From CAZJVD01 sp964549505 (GTDB taxonomy: Bacteria > Bdellovibrionota > UBA1018 > CAZJVD01), in NCBI GenBank assembly GCA_964549505.1, contig CAZJVD010000007.1:80340-144339 (forward strand): a stretch of DNA of 64,000 nucleotides. The letters run 5' to 3'. Position 1 is the first letter of the stretch. The number at the start of each line of letters is the position of its first letter. Positions 35,569 to 43,910 of the stretch are shown here, in pieces. The notes beneath the pieces were generated by a model. It ran no database searches. It saw nothing but the letters and a program-made list of their open reading frames with translations, and was not told the DNA's origin. Made by a program: the position numbers and the translations under genes.

Positions 35569-35584
35569 CTTGTGCCGGCACAAG
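35569..35584. repeat. Dispersed 16-bp palindrome, copy 3
   Basis: Perfect CTTGTGCCGGCACAAG, about 225 bp before the HNH gene. The sequence after it (TGCGCTTGCAGCACGG) resembles, less exactly, the GGTGCAGCAAAGTA flank of copies 1 and 4. Confidence 0.85.
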
Positions 35585-35773
35585 TGCGCTTGCAGCACGG
35601 TTCATGCCTTACAGGATAGTGTGACCATCCTGCAGTCTGGTACTTCACGCGACGCTATAAAGAACGATCGATCGGATTTTCATTTCTCAAATCAAAATTA
35701 GCTTTCATGTTCTCAGCAGAGAGAGGCGTGAGTGCAAAACCACGACGTGAAAAGCTGGTGGGACTCTCCTTGG

Positions 35774-35794
35774 CACCGAATGTGCTTTTCGGTG
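35774..35794 (+). promoter_or_regulatory. Leader hairpin before the HNH gene
   Basis: CACCGAA (35774-35780) pairs with TTCGGTG (35788-35794), a 7-bp stem and 7-nt loop, 15 nt before the ATG. The single-stranded GAGGTG after it is the probable Shine-Dalgarno. The hairpin could affect translation or be a leftover of a repeat; no T-run follows. Confidence 0.5.
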
Positions 35795-35809
35795 ACTTGA
35801 GGTGCGTTT

Positions 35810-36763
35810 ATGAAAGCTCAAGAGCAACAAATGGCTATGAAGAATATGTCGGACGACGTTCTCCACTCTGAAGCCTTGGAAGCTGCAAAACGAGAAAAGC
35901 GAGCAACGTATGAGTTGCTAGAGTTTTTGCATGAGGTTGATCGGAGGCGGCTGCATTCAGTTCGTGGATACTCGAGTCTGTTTGTCTACGTCCGAGATTA
36001 CCTCGGTTACAGTGATCGGCAGGCATTCGAACGAGTCGCGGCGATGAGGTTGGTTTTCAAGATTGAAGAAGTGAAGATAGCGCTTCAGAACGGTAAGCTT
36101 AACTTAACAACAACGGCGCAGCTTGCAGTTCATGTGCGAAAGAACGACCTGACCGCGACTCAGACTCGAGAGCTTCTCCCGCAAATCGAAACGCGTTCGA
36201 AACGGGAGATCGAGAAGATTTTAGAGCCAACAAAGCTCAGAACGATCACGATGGAAATCGACAACGACTGCGAAGCATTGCTCGAGAGATTCAAAGAACT
36301 CGAGGGCAATCCCGGTCTGAGTATTGCGGACTGTTTAAAGATCACATTGAGAAGAGCGATCAGGAGCAAAGAAAGGAAAAACACGGTTCTTAGGCCCGAT
36401 CCAGATATAGAGCCGGGCCGCGGCACACCGCAGACGTCCACTGTTCCACCACTTGTGCCGGCACAAGCGCCGGTGCAGCAAAGTACGCAACGTGGCTCTC
36501 GTGGGGGATTAGCGTCGCGCTACATCTTAAAGTTTGCACGCGAAGCGATTATGGCGCGAGCGCAAAACCGGTGTGAGTACGTTGATCCGAAAACTGGCAA
36601 GCGCTGCGATGGAAAATACGGACTGCAATTCGATCACGTTACACCGTTTGCGCTTGGTGGGGCATCGACCGAAATAAACCTTCAACTACTATGTCCCGCA
36701 CATAACCGGCTGCGGGCGATTCAAACGTACGGCGACGGATTCATGCGTCAGTGGATCGAGTAG
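35810..36763 (+). CDS. HNH endonuclease family protein
   Basis: 317 residues: an N-terminal helical domain (about 15-195; ELLEFLHEVDRRRLHSVRGY, VYVRDYLGYSDRQAFERV) of the DUF222-like kind common in HNH proteins, a linker, and a C-terminal HNH domain (about 240-310: CEYVDPKTGKRC, then DHVTPFALGGASTEINLQLLCPAHN). The catalytic His and zinc-binding Cys pairs are present. Such proteins are multicopy in Bdellovibrio relatives. Unusually, the linker (about residue 215) contains a full dispersed 16-bp palindrome that encodes VPAQAP, so the repeat has entered the coding sequence without breaking it. It stands alone, with a leader hairpin. Confidence 0.75.
   Translation: MKAQEQQMAMKNMSDDVLHSEALEAAKREKRATYELLEFLHEVDRRRLHSVRGYSSLFVYVRDYLGYSDRQAFERVAAMRLVFKIEEVKIALQNGKLNLTTTAQLAVHVRKNDLTATQTRELLPQIETRSKREIEKILEPTKLRTITMEIDNDCEALLERFKELEGNPGLSIADCLKITLRRAIRSKERKNTVLRPDPDIEPGRGTPQTSTVPPLVPAQAPVQQSTQRGSRGGLASRYILKFAREAIMARAQNRCEYVDPKTGKRCDGKYGLQFDHVTPFALGGASTEINLQLLCPAHNRLRAIQTYGDGFMRQWIE
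36452..36467. repeat. Dispersed 16-bp palindrome, copy 4, inside the HNH gene
   Basis: Perfect CTTGTGCCGGCACAAG in frame in the HNH linker. The flank GGTGCAGCAAAGTA (36472-36485) repeats the flank of copy 1 in opposite orientation, showing a shared element of about 34 bp. Confidence 0.9.
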
Positions 36764-36792
36764 TGCAGAAGCGACTGGGTCAAGTCGAGCAG

Positions 36793-37650
36793 TTATGGTT
36801 GTAGCAGAAAATCTTTTGACCGTTTCATGTTGTGATTCAGTAACGCTTCACGGGTCTGTTTCGCGTCCGTGTCGATGTCATGAAAGGAGTACCCACGATC
36901 CAGAAAGAAGCTCACCAGATCTTCGAGACGTGCGCCGACGCGCAGAAGCGACCGGCGACTGAGTTCCAGAATAAGTATTGGTCGAAAACGCTCGATCGTC
37001 TCGCGTCCACCAGCGACGACCTTCATCTCGTAACCATCGACGTCGATCTTGATGAAATCTAACCTGTCCAAACGAACTCGGGCGACATAAGAGTCCATCG
37101 TTTCAAATTTTAAAATTTCGGCTTTGTTTGCGAGTTTTGACCCACTTCTGAATTTTCCGTCGCTGCTCCTTACTTTTCTGATATCCCAGCTGGCGTTAAA
37201 GGGTAGTGTGTCGGCGGTCGATGAGAAAACGATTTGTTTTTCTTCAATCACATCGGACAGCGCGATGTGATTCAAAAAGATATTTTCAAATCGATTTAAG
37301 CGGACATTGTTCTGCAGCTTATTGAACGCGAAACCAGTCGGTTCAAACGCATGAACACTCCCGGCTGATAGATGTCGCGCGATCTCGAGTGTGTGGGCTC
37401 CCATGTTGGCACCAATGTCGAACGCCACCATGTCCGGTCGGATGAGATGTTCCAGCGCCCGAGTCGTCGAATCCTCATAGTCGCCGTTGTAGAGAGCTGA
37501 GTCGATGCGCTCGCTCAAATCGAGTTCGTAAAGGATGCCATTGATCGAGTGACGTACGATTCTTCCGTAGTTGAGCCTATTGGTAATCTGCCGGACGAAA
37601 ACTTTGACCCTGTGAGGGAACCATGCCGGTAGTTGATTCGTGCGCAACAC
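36793..37650 (-). CDS. FkbM-family methyltransferase
   Basis: 285 residues with a Rossmann SAM-binding core: MVAFDIGANMGAHTLEIARHL (motif I region, about 74-94), HAFEPTGFAFNKLQNNVRLN, and FIKIDVDGYEMKVVAGG (about 207-223), all FkbM signatures. It probably O-methylates a sugar or glycan in the cytoplasm; the true substrate is unknown. It stands alone, divergent from rsmD, 49 bp apart. The C-terminal extension (SFFLDRGYSFHDIDTDAKQTREAL) is normal for the family. No restriction-modification context. Confidence 0.88.
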   Translation of the reverse strand: MLRTNQLPAWFPHRVKVFVRQITNRLNYGRIVRHSINGILYELDLSERIDSALYNGDYEDSTTRALEHLIRPDMVAFDIGANMGAHTLEIARHLSAGSVHAFEPTGFAFNKLQNNVRLNRFENIFLNHIALSDVIEEKQIVFSSTADTLPFNASWDIRKVRSSDGKFRSGSKLANKAEILKFETMDSYVARVRLDRLDFIKIDVDGYEMKVVAGGRETIERFRPILILELSRRSLLRVGARLEDLVSFFLDRGYSFHDIDTDAKQTREALLNHNMKRSKDFLLQP

Positions 37651-37699
37651 TCACTTAGTTCTTTACTAATAGAAGCTCCGAGTTTCAATTACCAAACTG

Positions 37700-38254
37700 A
37701 TGAGCCTTCGCATCACCGCCGGCGTCTTTAAAGGCCGGATTCTCAAAGCGCCTGCCGGAATGAGGACACGTCCCACGCACGCGCGATTGCGCCAGGCGAT
37801 TTTCAATCAACTCCAGGGACGAACAGACGGCGCTCGAGTTCTCGACGTGTTTGCCGGGTCGGGCGCGATTGGTTTTGAGGCGCTCTCCCGCGGGGCTGAG
37901 CAAACGGTTTTTGTTGAGGTCGATCGTGCAGTTGTACGTCTGATCGAAGAGAACGCGAAGACGTTGGATTGTGAGGAGCAAATAACGATTGTCTCCGGCG
38001 CCTTTGAGAAGTTGTGTGACCGTATCGCGAGCCTTGGGCCGTTTGATTTGGTATTCGCCGATCCGCCGTATGAAAAGGGTTGGGAGAAGAAGCTACTGGA
38101 GGCCTTTGACTGGACGGTGCTTGTCAAATCGGACGGACGTGTCTATTTGGAGTCTTCTTCTCGCACAGAGATCGAATTAAACGTCGCCGGCCTTCGGCTT
38201 CTCGAGAAGCGCCTGTATGGGGATTCAGCCCTTCATATTTATGAGCGCAATTGA
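37700..38254 (+). CDS. rsmD: 16S rRNA (guanine966-N2)-methyltransferase
   Basis: 184 residues; methylates G966 of 16S rRNA. Family landmarks: SLRITAGVFKGRIL at the N-terminus, MRTRPTHARLRQAIFNQLQ, VLDVFAGSGAIGFEALSRGA (SAM motif) and VFADPPYEKG (catalytic). Length is normal. In many bacteria rsmD sits next to coaD; here coaD lies 2.8 kb downstream, with a phospholipase D gene and a glycosyltransferase gene in between. ATG 37700. Confidence 0.93.
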   Translation: MSLRITAGVFKGRILKAPAGMRTRPTHARLRQAIFNQLQGRTDGARVLDVFAGSGAIGFEALSRGAEQTVFVEVDRAVVRLIEENAKTLDCEEQITIVSGAFEKLCDRIASLGPFDLVFADPPYEKGWEKKLLEAFDWTVLVKSDGRVYLESSSRTEIELNVAGLRLLEKRLYGDSALHIYERN

Positions 38255-38275
38255 TGCGACGAGCCACTGGCTACT

Positions 38276-39703
38276 GTGTCCGTCTTGCTATTCCTTTCGC
38301 TAGCATTTTCAAAGGTTTGTCTGTTAGGACTGCCGTCGGTGGACTGGGATCGTCTAAAACTTTCGTTCTTTCTAGCGATAGCAGCGGCGGGCTGCGCGAC
38401 CATACTCGTTCTCTCTTCCGCACGCGCCGATCGTCTTCGCTACCTCGATTCGGCTATCGATGCCGGTAAAGCGCGCGTCGACAGCTCGCGCGCTGGTCAG
38501 CGCGAAACCCTCGGAGCCTATTTTATCTACTCCAAGGACAAAGTCGCGCTTCGCGGTCTTGCAACCATGCGGCTCGCGGCTCGCCAAGGTCAGCGTGCGT
38601 TTCTCTTAGTTGATGCACTGTTTGTAAAAATCAATCGACCGATGATCAAGCACCTTCAAGACGAGGGTGTGATTGTGCGGCTGTACCATCCTTTTCAATG
38701 GCGGAAGCCGTGGCGATTGTTTCACCGTCTTCACGACAAGCTTTGGATTGTTGACGGTACGATCGCTATCACAGGCGGTCGAAATGCCGACGATGCATTC
38801 TTTGGTTGGGCACTGAAAAATTACGCCGATCGCGACGCGATCTTTGATGGAGAAGCTGCCGCAGATGCACGCGAGTACTTCATGGATCTCTGGCGTAGTG
38901 ACCACGCCGTTATGCCGAACATCAGCCATGTGACCGCGACGGCTGCGAAGCAAGCCGGATTTGCCCTCGATGCTGTAGAGGCCGAAATGTATGACGAGGG
39001 ACTGATCAGTGACAGTGATGCACCCAAAGACTGGTTAGAGGGTGAACCGGATATCGGGCCGATTGAGTTTATCGCCAGTCGTTTCGATGCGAATGGAAAA
39101 CGTCAAACGCGCAAGGTCGGCGAACGTCTTGGAAAAATCGTCATTGAGGCGGAAGAGTATGTTCAGATTGTCACGCCTTACTTGGTTCCGTCGCAGAGAG
39201 TGATGGTGGTTTTTCAGGATCTGATCAGGCGTGGAAAGAAAATTAAGATTCTAACAAACTCTTCTGAGGCTTCTGACGGGGTGATTCCAGTCGGAGCCTA
39301 TCTCAAACATCGTGATGATCTGATTCGGATGGGGATAGAGCTTTGGGAGTTCCAAGGACCAGAATCACTGCACGAAAAAAGTGCTGTTGTGGACGGCCAG
39401 GTTGGTATCATTGGTACGTACAATTTGGACCTCGTGTCGGCCATTTTCAATTCTGAAGTCACGATCGCTTTTCGAAACGCTATGAAAGCGAAAGAGTTAC
39501 TGGATCGGCATGCTGAACGTTTCAAGAAGGCTATCTGTGTCGGTCAAGGTGGACAGATACTGCGATCGAAGGCTCTGCCAAAGGGCATGAAGCTGAGAAA
39601 GAAGGCGGCTATCAAATGTTCGCAGGCGCTGACACCACTTTATCATTTGTTTTCCGAGGGCGAGGACCTCGTTCTTGACGGCCGCGGGTTCCCTAGATCA
39701 TAA
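38276..39703 (+). CDS. Phospholipase D / cardiolipin synthase-like protein
   Basis: 475 residues with two HKD motifs: LHDKLWIVDGTIAITGGRN (about 152-170) and LHEKSAVVDGQVGIIGTYN (about 363-382), each followed by the usual Asn/Gly signature. An N-terminal hydrophobic segment (about 5-50, VLLFLSLAFSKV and LSFFLAIAAAGCATILVL) suggests a membrane-anchored or exported enzyme. Probable phospholipid transfer or hydrolysis in the envelope. GTG 38276 is the likely start, close behind rsmD. The end overlaps the longest glycosyltransferase frame. Confidence 0.85.
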   Translation: MSVLLFLSLAFSKVCLLGLPSVDWDRLKLSFFLAIAAAGCATILVLSSARADRLRYLDSAIDAGKARVDSSRAGQRETLGAYFIYSKDKVALRGLATMRLAARQGQRAFLLVDALFVKINRPMIKHLQDEGVIVRLYHPFQWRKPWRLFHRLHDKLWIVDGTIAITGGRNADDAFFGWALKNYADRDAIFDGEAAADAREYFMDLWRSDHAVMPNISHVTATAAKQAGFALDAVEAEMYDEGLISDSDAPKDWLEGEPDIGPIEFIASRFDANGKRQTRKVGERLGKIVIEAEEYVQIVTPYLVPSQRVMVVFQDLIRRGKKIKILTNSSEASDGVIPVGAYLKHRDDLIRMGIELWEFQGPESLHEKSAVVDGQVGIIGTYNLDLVSAIFNSEVTIAFRNAMKAKELLDRHAERFKKAICVGQGGQILRSKALPKGMKLRKKAAIKCSQALTPLYHLFSEGEDLVLDGRGFPRS

Positions 39704-39710
39704 CGTTGCC

Positions 39711-40745
39711 ATGGCTTCAAAATCTAATTTTCAGGCGATCGACGCGGAAGCCGGACTGGCCACTGCCGTTCTGATTCCGTGTTTTAATGAAGCCTCCGCT
39801 ATCGCGAAGGTTATCGCTGATTTCAGAGCATCGTTGCCCCATGCACGCATCTATGTTTACGACAATAACTCCAGCGATCAGACTCGTACTGTAGCGATCG
39901 CGGCCGGTGCCGCTGTGAAAACCGAAGTTCGACAAGGTAAAGGCAACGTTGTTCAGCGTATGTTTGCGGATGTCGACGCCGACGTTTACGTGATCGTCGA
40001 CGGAGATGATACGTACGATGCTTCGGATGCTCCAACAATGGTCAGGCGTCTTCTAGTTGAGGATCTTGACATGGTCGTCGGTGTTCGGACGGCGATTTCG
40101 AGCACGGCTTATCGTCCTGGGCATGCGTGGGGAAACGCTGCCTTTAATCGTCTTCTAGCGGTCTTCTTTGGTCGTGGAATGTCGGATATTTTTTCGGGTT
40201 ATCGTGTGTTTTCTCGACGTTTTGTAAAAAGCTTTCCAGCGCTCACGACTCAGTTTGATACCGAAGCCGAAATGAGTGTGCACTGTCTGTCGTTAGGTTT
40301 ACCGTTTGCGGAGGTATCGACACGTTTCCGAGACCGACCCGCGGGTTCTTCGAGCAAGTTACGTACGTACCGAGATGGAACGCGAATCTTGTGGCGCATG
40401 TTAATGCTTTTCAAAGAAGAGCGTCCGATTCGGTTTTTTGGGACGCTCTTTGCTGTATTTGCGCTGCTTTCGCTGGCACTCGGCTACCCGCTGCTTGTCA
40501 CCTACCTACAGACACATCTGGTGCCGCGACTTCCGACAGCTGTTTTAGCTGCCGCTCTTATGTTGCTTGCGTTCATTAGTCTTTCCTGTGGTTTGGTTTT
40601 GGACGGTGTGAGCCGGTTTCGGCGGGAACAGAAACGATTGGCTTATTTGGCGCTTTCAAGAGTTTCGCATTCGCTCCGCCAGGACGACGACGCACATAGT
40701 GGTCGCGAATTCGGGCGACGCGCCCAAGGATCCGCAACCCCCTAA
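39711..40745 (+). CDS. Family 2 glycosyltransferase (DPM-like) with C-terminal membrane helices
   Basis: About 344 residues. GT2 domain with the N-terminal TAVLIPCFNEASAIAKVI block, VYDNNSSDQT, a VDGDDTYDASDA DxD site (near residue 105) and FSGYRVFSRR. Two C-terminal transmembrane helices (about 245-305: LFAVFALLSLALGYPLLV, AVLAAALMLLAFISL) place it at the inner membrane. It resembles polyprenyl-phosphate or dolichol-phosphate mannose/glucosyltransferases. I chose ATG 39711 (MASKSNFQA); TTG 39675 gives an overlap with the phospholipase D gene. No other glycan genes are adjacent. Confidence 0.8.
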   Translation: MASKSNFQAIDAEAGLATAVLIPCFNEASAIAKVIADFRASLPHARIYVYDNNSSDQTRTVAIAAGAAVKTEVRQGKGNVVQRMFADVDADVYVIVDGDDTYDASDAPTMVRRLLVEDLDMVVGVRTAISSTAYRPGHAWGNAAFNRLLAVFFGRGMSDIFSGYRVFSRRFVKSFPALTTQFDTEAEMSVHCLSLGLPFAEVSTRFRDRPAGSSSKLRTYRDGTRILWRMLMLFKEERPIRFFGTLFAVFALLSLALGYPLLVTYLQTHLVPRLPTAVLAAALMLLAFISLSCGLVLDGVSRFRREQKRLAYLALSRVSHSLRQDDDAHSGREFGRRAQGSATP

Positions 40746-41039
40746 ATGCCGACAAGGGTAACCCTGTAAAAAACCACCTACTCCAGCACAAGCGCGCCGC
40801 GTAATTTTTCGCCGCCATTGTACTTGCATTTCCACTCCCATTGGCGGGACGTCTGCTTACGAAGCTTAGTGCGAGATGTACCTTCAAGCCATCTTCAAGA
40901 GACCTATCAGGGACTCATTTGAATACGAGTCCGTACACTTCCCGAACGCCGAGAATGAATTCCGTCCCACAGCTTTCAGTCTCTGGCGCTGATTTAACTA
41001 CTGTATTTAGCGGAGCAAGTATTTTACGATCGCCCATCA
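40746..41039. other. Intergenic region before coaD
   Basis: No gene seen. A hairpin can form at 40911-40932 (GGACTC pairs with GAGTCC, 10-nt loop), and AT-rich stretches lie just before the coaD start. Promoter boxes could not be fixed. Confidence 0.4.
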
Positions 41040-41552
41040 ATGCATGCCCTCTATCCGGGTTCGTTTGATCCGTTCACCACCGGCCATCTCGATATCGTCG
41101 AGCGTGGTCTTAAGATTTTTCCAGAGATTACGATCGTCGTTGCTGAGAGCGCGATAAAAAATGCGCTATTCACAACCGAAGAGCGCGTAGAGCTTATCCG
41201 AAAAGTTCTGAAGGACGGTGGGGCACTATTTAAAGACAAAGGCAAACGCGTTCAGGTTGCAAGCTGGGGTGGTCTGACAATGGACTACGCTCGCAAGCAC
41301 AACGCCGTTGCTGTCGTTCGAGGGTTACGAGCCGCAAGCGATTTCGAATACGAATTTATGATGGCGAGCATGAATCGCAAGATCGACGCGAAGATCGAAA
41401 CAGTTTTTATCATGTCTTCGTCCGATCTCTACTTTGTCAGTTCGACGATGATCAAAGAACTTTATCTCGTTGGTGGCGATGTAAAACCGTATGTCCCACC
41501 CGCTGTTTTCGATGCCCTCAAAAGGAAAAAGCCTGTCGGGGCGAAAAAATGA
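41040..41552 (+). CDS. coaD: Phosphopantetheine adenylyltransferase
   Basis: 170 residues; makes dephospho-CoA from 4'-phosphopantetheine and ATP. It shows ALYPGSFDPFTTGHLDIVERG (HxGH-type nucleotidyltransferase motif), VVRGLRAASDFEYEFMMASMN, and FVSSTMIKEL, with the ISSTxIKE-type signature. Length is normal (about 160). The ATG at 41040 begins right at a leading MHALYPG. It overlaps the aminotransferase gene by 4 nt (ATGA), the head of a plus-strand run. Confidence 0.97.
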   Translation: MHALYPGSFDPFTTGHLDIVERGLKIFPEITIVVAESAIKNALFTTEERVELIRKVLKDGGALFKDKGKRVQVASWGGLTMDYARKHNAVAVVRGLRAASDFEYEFMMASMNRKIDAKIETVFIMSSSDLYFVSSTMIKELYLVGGDVKPYVPPAVFDALKRKKPVGAKK

Positions 41553-42838
41553 CTCAGCCACCAGGTTCTCCGACAGATTCTCAATCAGCGTCCCCATCAG
41601 GGTCCCAACAACGTTCCCAACAACGTTCAACAGTTCTTTCCGCGCGCGTGCAACGCGTGCAAGAGAGTATGACTCTGAAGCTTAATGCTCTTGTGCAAGC
41701 GATGGAGCGGCGGGGAGAAAAGATTTATAACTTTACGGTCGGCGAACCTGACTTCGCCGTGAGTGAAGCCGGAAAAGATGCGGCTCGCAAGGCGATCGCG
41801 GACAATCGTTCGAAGTACACAGCTGTTCCCGGGATTTCAGAGCTGCGTTCACGCATTGCTCGAAAGACGAATCTCCAGCAACCGGACATCGCGAAAACAA
41901 AGCCTTGGACCGAAGCCGAAGTGTGTGTGTCGAACGGCGGTAAGCAAGCGATCGCGAATGTGGCAATGGCGCTTCTCGATCCCGGTGACGAAGTAATCAT
42001 TCCGAGTCCGTACTGGCTTTCGTATCCAGACATCACGCTCCTCTTTGATGGTGTTCCGAAGATCGTCTACTGTCCGCTCACAGACGATGCAACCAGTTGG
42101 AAGCTCACGCCGACGCGCCTTCGAGAAGCGATCACACCGAAAACAAAACTGTTGATTCTCAATTCGCCGTCGAATCCAGCCGGCGTAACGTACACAAAAG
42201 ATGAACTCCGAGCGCTCGGGCAGGTCTTGCTTGAGAAGAATCACGAGCGCGTCTGGGTTCTGAGTGACGAAATCTACGACCGTATTGTGTTCGCACCGCA
42301 TGTATTCGTGTCGTTTCTTGCCGCGTGTCCGGAACTTCGTGATCGAACCGCGACCGTCAACGGGATGTCCAAAAGTGCGGCCATGACGGGTTGGCGTGTG
42401 GGTTGGTCGGTGGCGCCGCAGATCTTGACGTCAGCGATTATAAAAACGCAGGGACAGATGACCTCAGGGATTAATGCGGTCGCGCAGTGGGCAAGTGTTG
42501 CCGCGCTCGACGAGCCGCCGGAGGCATTTTCTTCCTATGTTCGTGAATACCAAGCACGCCTGAAACTCGTCTTGGATTCGCTCGTGGGACGGGGCAAAAT
42601 GAAGACGAGAGAGCCAGAAGGGGCTTTCTATCTCTTTTTGAGGATAAAGGAGTTTTTGAAAACAGGGGAAGATGCTGTCGCGTGGTGTGAAAGACTCTTG
42701 CAGGAAGCAAAAGTGGCGCTCGTGCCCGGTGAGCCGTTCGGCGAACCGGATTTCGTTCGTCTGAGTCTAGCGACAGATCGTCAGACACTCCAGGAAGGAT
42801 GTGATCGTCTTGTCCATTTCGCGAGGTCGAGTAGGTAA
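41549..42838 (+). CDS. Class I PLP-dependent aminotransferase (aspartate aminotransferase-like)
   Basis: 429 residues; transfers amino groups between aspartate-type donors and 2-oxoglutarate. Signatures: FTVGEPDF, VPGISELR, NGGKQAIANV, ILNSPSNPAGVTY, VLSDEIYDRIVF and the PLP-Lys in NGMSKSAAMTGWRVG (about 265). The N-terminal 30 residues are a low-complexity SPTDSQSASPSGSQQRSQQ stretch that includes a 12-bp DNA repeat (CAACAACGTTCC then CAACAACGTTCA); this tail is not part of the fold. It is coupled to coaD by a 4-nt overlap. Substrate specificity not determined. Confidence 0.88.
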   Translation: MTQPPGSPTDSQSASPSGSQQRSQQRSTVLSARVQRVQESMTLKLNALVQAMERRGEKIYNFTVGEPDFAVSEAGKDAARKAIADNRSKYTAVPGISELRSRIARKTNLQQPDIAKTKPWTEAEVCVSNGGKQAIANVAMALLDPGDEVIIPSPYWLSYPDITLLFDGVPKIVYCPLTDDATSWKLTPTRLREAITPKTKLLILNSPSNPAGVTYTKDELRALGQVLLEKNHERVWVLSDEIYDRIVFAPHVFVSFLAACPELRDRTATVNGMSKSAAMTGWRVGWSVAPQILTSAIIKTQGQMTSGINAVAQWASVAALDEPPEAFSSYVREYQARLKLVLDSLVGRGKMKTREPEGAFYLFLRIKEFLKTGEDAVAWCERLLQEAKVALVPGEPFGEPDFVRLSLATDRQTLQEGCDRLVHFARSSR

Positions 42839-43910
42839 GCAGGTCGTTGCTCAGACACGCAACGCGTTCGTCCACATTGTTACCCGCGCATTTGTCAGCG
42901 CTTGTATTGCGCTCGCATTCACGTCGTGCGGAGGTGCTCCGCGCTTAGATTGTGCCGATCCGGACAACAAGCGTGCGTGCATCGATCAGGTCAATATTTT
43001 TCTTACGGATGGAGATTGTGGCAGTGCTATCGATCTTGCCGACACGATGTACGCAACCGCTGGCGTGACCGACAACGAAGTTCGTCTGATTCGTGCCAGC
43101 GCACACGCTTGCCGCGCCGAAGTCGGTTTTTTTACGATGATCGATAGCATCACATCGAGTACGAGCTCGCTGTCCGGTGCCGGGTTCTGGACGCTAACGA
43201 CGCAAATGTTTCGGCCTCCCAGTGGAACTACGGATCTCACTATGGACCAGCGAATTGAGTCGGGTTGGAAAGCGATGGAGGCGCTTTTTGCCACGATGAA
43301 CGCGGGTGTGACGGTTCCACTCGATTATCAAATTAATTTTACGTCCATCAATCCCGGTTCCATGACGGCTCAACACCGTGGCGCCGATCCAAACATGCTC
43401 GGTATGCTGACGGCATTTTCGATTCTTGGTAACGTTCAGAATCGCTTCGGAGATCCTGATTCCAACAACAATCAGGTGACTGCGTTTCCTTGGCAAACGA
43501 AAGCAACGATCAGCGACACGACTCAGTCGGCGATCAGTGGTTGCGAGTACGCAGGGGCTTACATCCATCTCGTCGATACGATCGATGCGGTGACCGACAG
43601 TCTTCAGAGTGACACCCTGAAAAACGGGCTGATGACACTGTCGGATGTGTTGCGCAACGGGATCGGTGGTGTCGGTGGTATTAATTCTGCTTGTGATCTC
43701 GGCTGTCGTGGTCGCGACGCGCTTGATTTGGCAGACGTCGACAACATCGACTGCGCGTATGCATCGGGCGATTGCAATCAATGTTCAGCGGGCGATACGA
43801 CTTGTATTCAATGTCCCGTCTTGCTCCGTAACCGAACATCTTGTCAGACCGACGTAAAATCCGCGTGCGCCGCGGCCGGAATCGTGAGGTTCGCAGAAGC
43901 GATTTGGTGA
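42801..43910 (+). CDS. Cys-rich lipoprotein of unknown function
   Basis: 369 residues with a lipoprotein signal (FVSACIALAFTSC, lipobox Cys about 44), so outer- or inner-membrane lipoprotein. The mature part is acidic, with a Cys-rich C-terminus (CDLGCRG, CNQCSAGDTTCIQCP) perhaps disulphide-bonded in the periplasm. No enzymatic motif seen. The GTG start at 42801 has AGGAAGGA immediately before it and overlaps the aminotransferase end. TGATG couples it to the following barrel gene, suggesting that the two act together at the outer membrane. Confidence 0.65.
   Translation: MIVLSISRGRVGKQVVAQTRNAFVHIVTRAFVSACIALAFTSCGGAPRLDCADPDNKRACIDQVNIFLTDGDCGSAIDLADTMYATAGVTDNEVRLIRASAHACRAEVGFFTMIDSITSSTSSLSGAGFWTLTTQMFRPPSGTTDLTMDQRIESGWKAMEALFATMNAGVTVPLDYQINFTSINPGSMTAQHRGADPNMLGMLTAFSILGNVQNRFGDPDSNNNQVTAFPWQTKATISDTTQSAISGCEYAGAYIHLVDTIDAVTDSLQSDTLKNGLMTLSDVLRNGIGGVGGINSACDLGCRGRDALDLADVDNIDCAYASGDCNQCSAGDTTCIQCPVLLRNRTSCQTDVKSACAAAGIVRFAEAIW

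Larger units (their letters stand above)
35393..35809. other. Intergenic region with palindrome and hairpin before the HNH gene
   Basis: No gene is seen in this 417-bp stretch. It includes direct repeats near 35448-35482 (GTCGGATTCGTCTGAATC, then a related TTGTCTGATTCGACCG), one 16-bp palindrome (35569-35584), and a stem-loop close to the next start. Confidence 0.4.
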
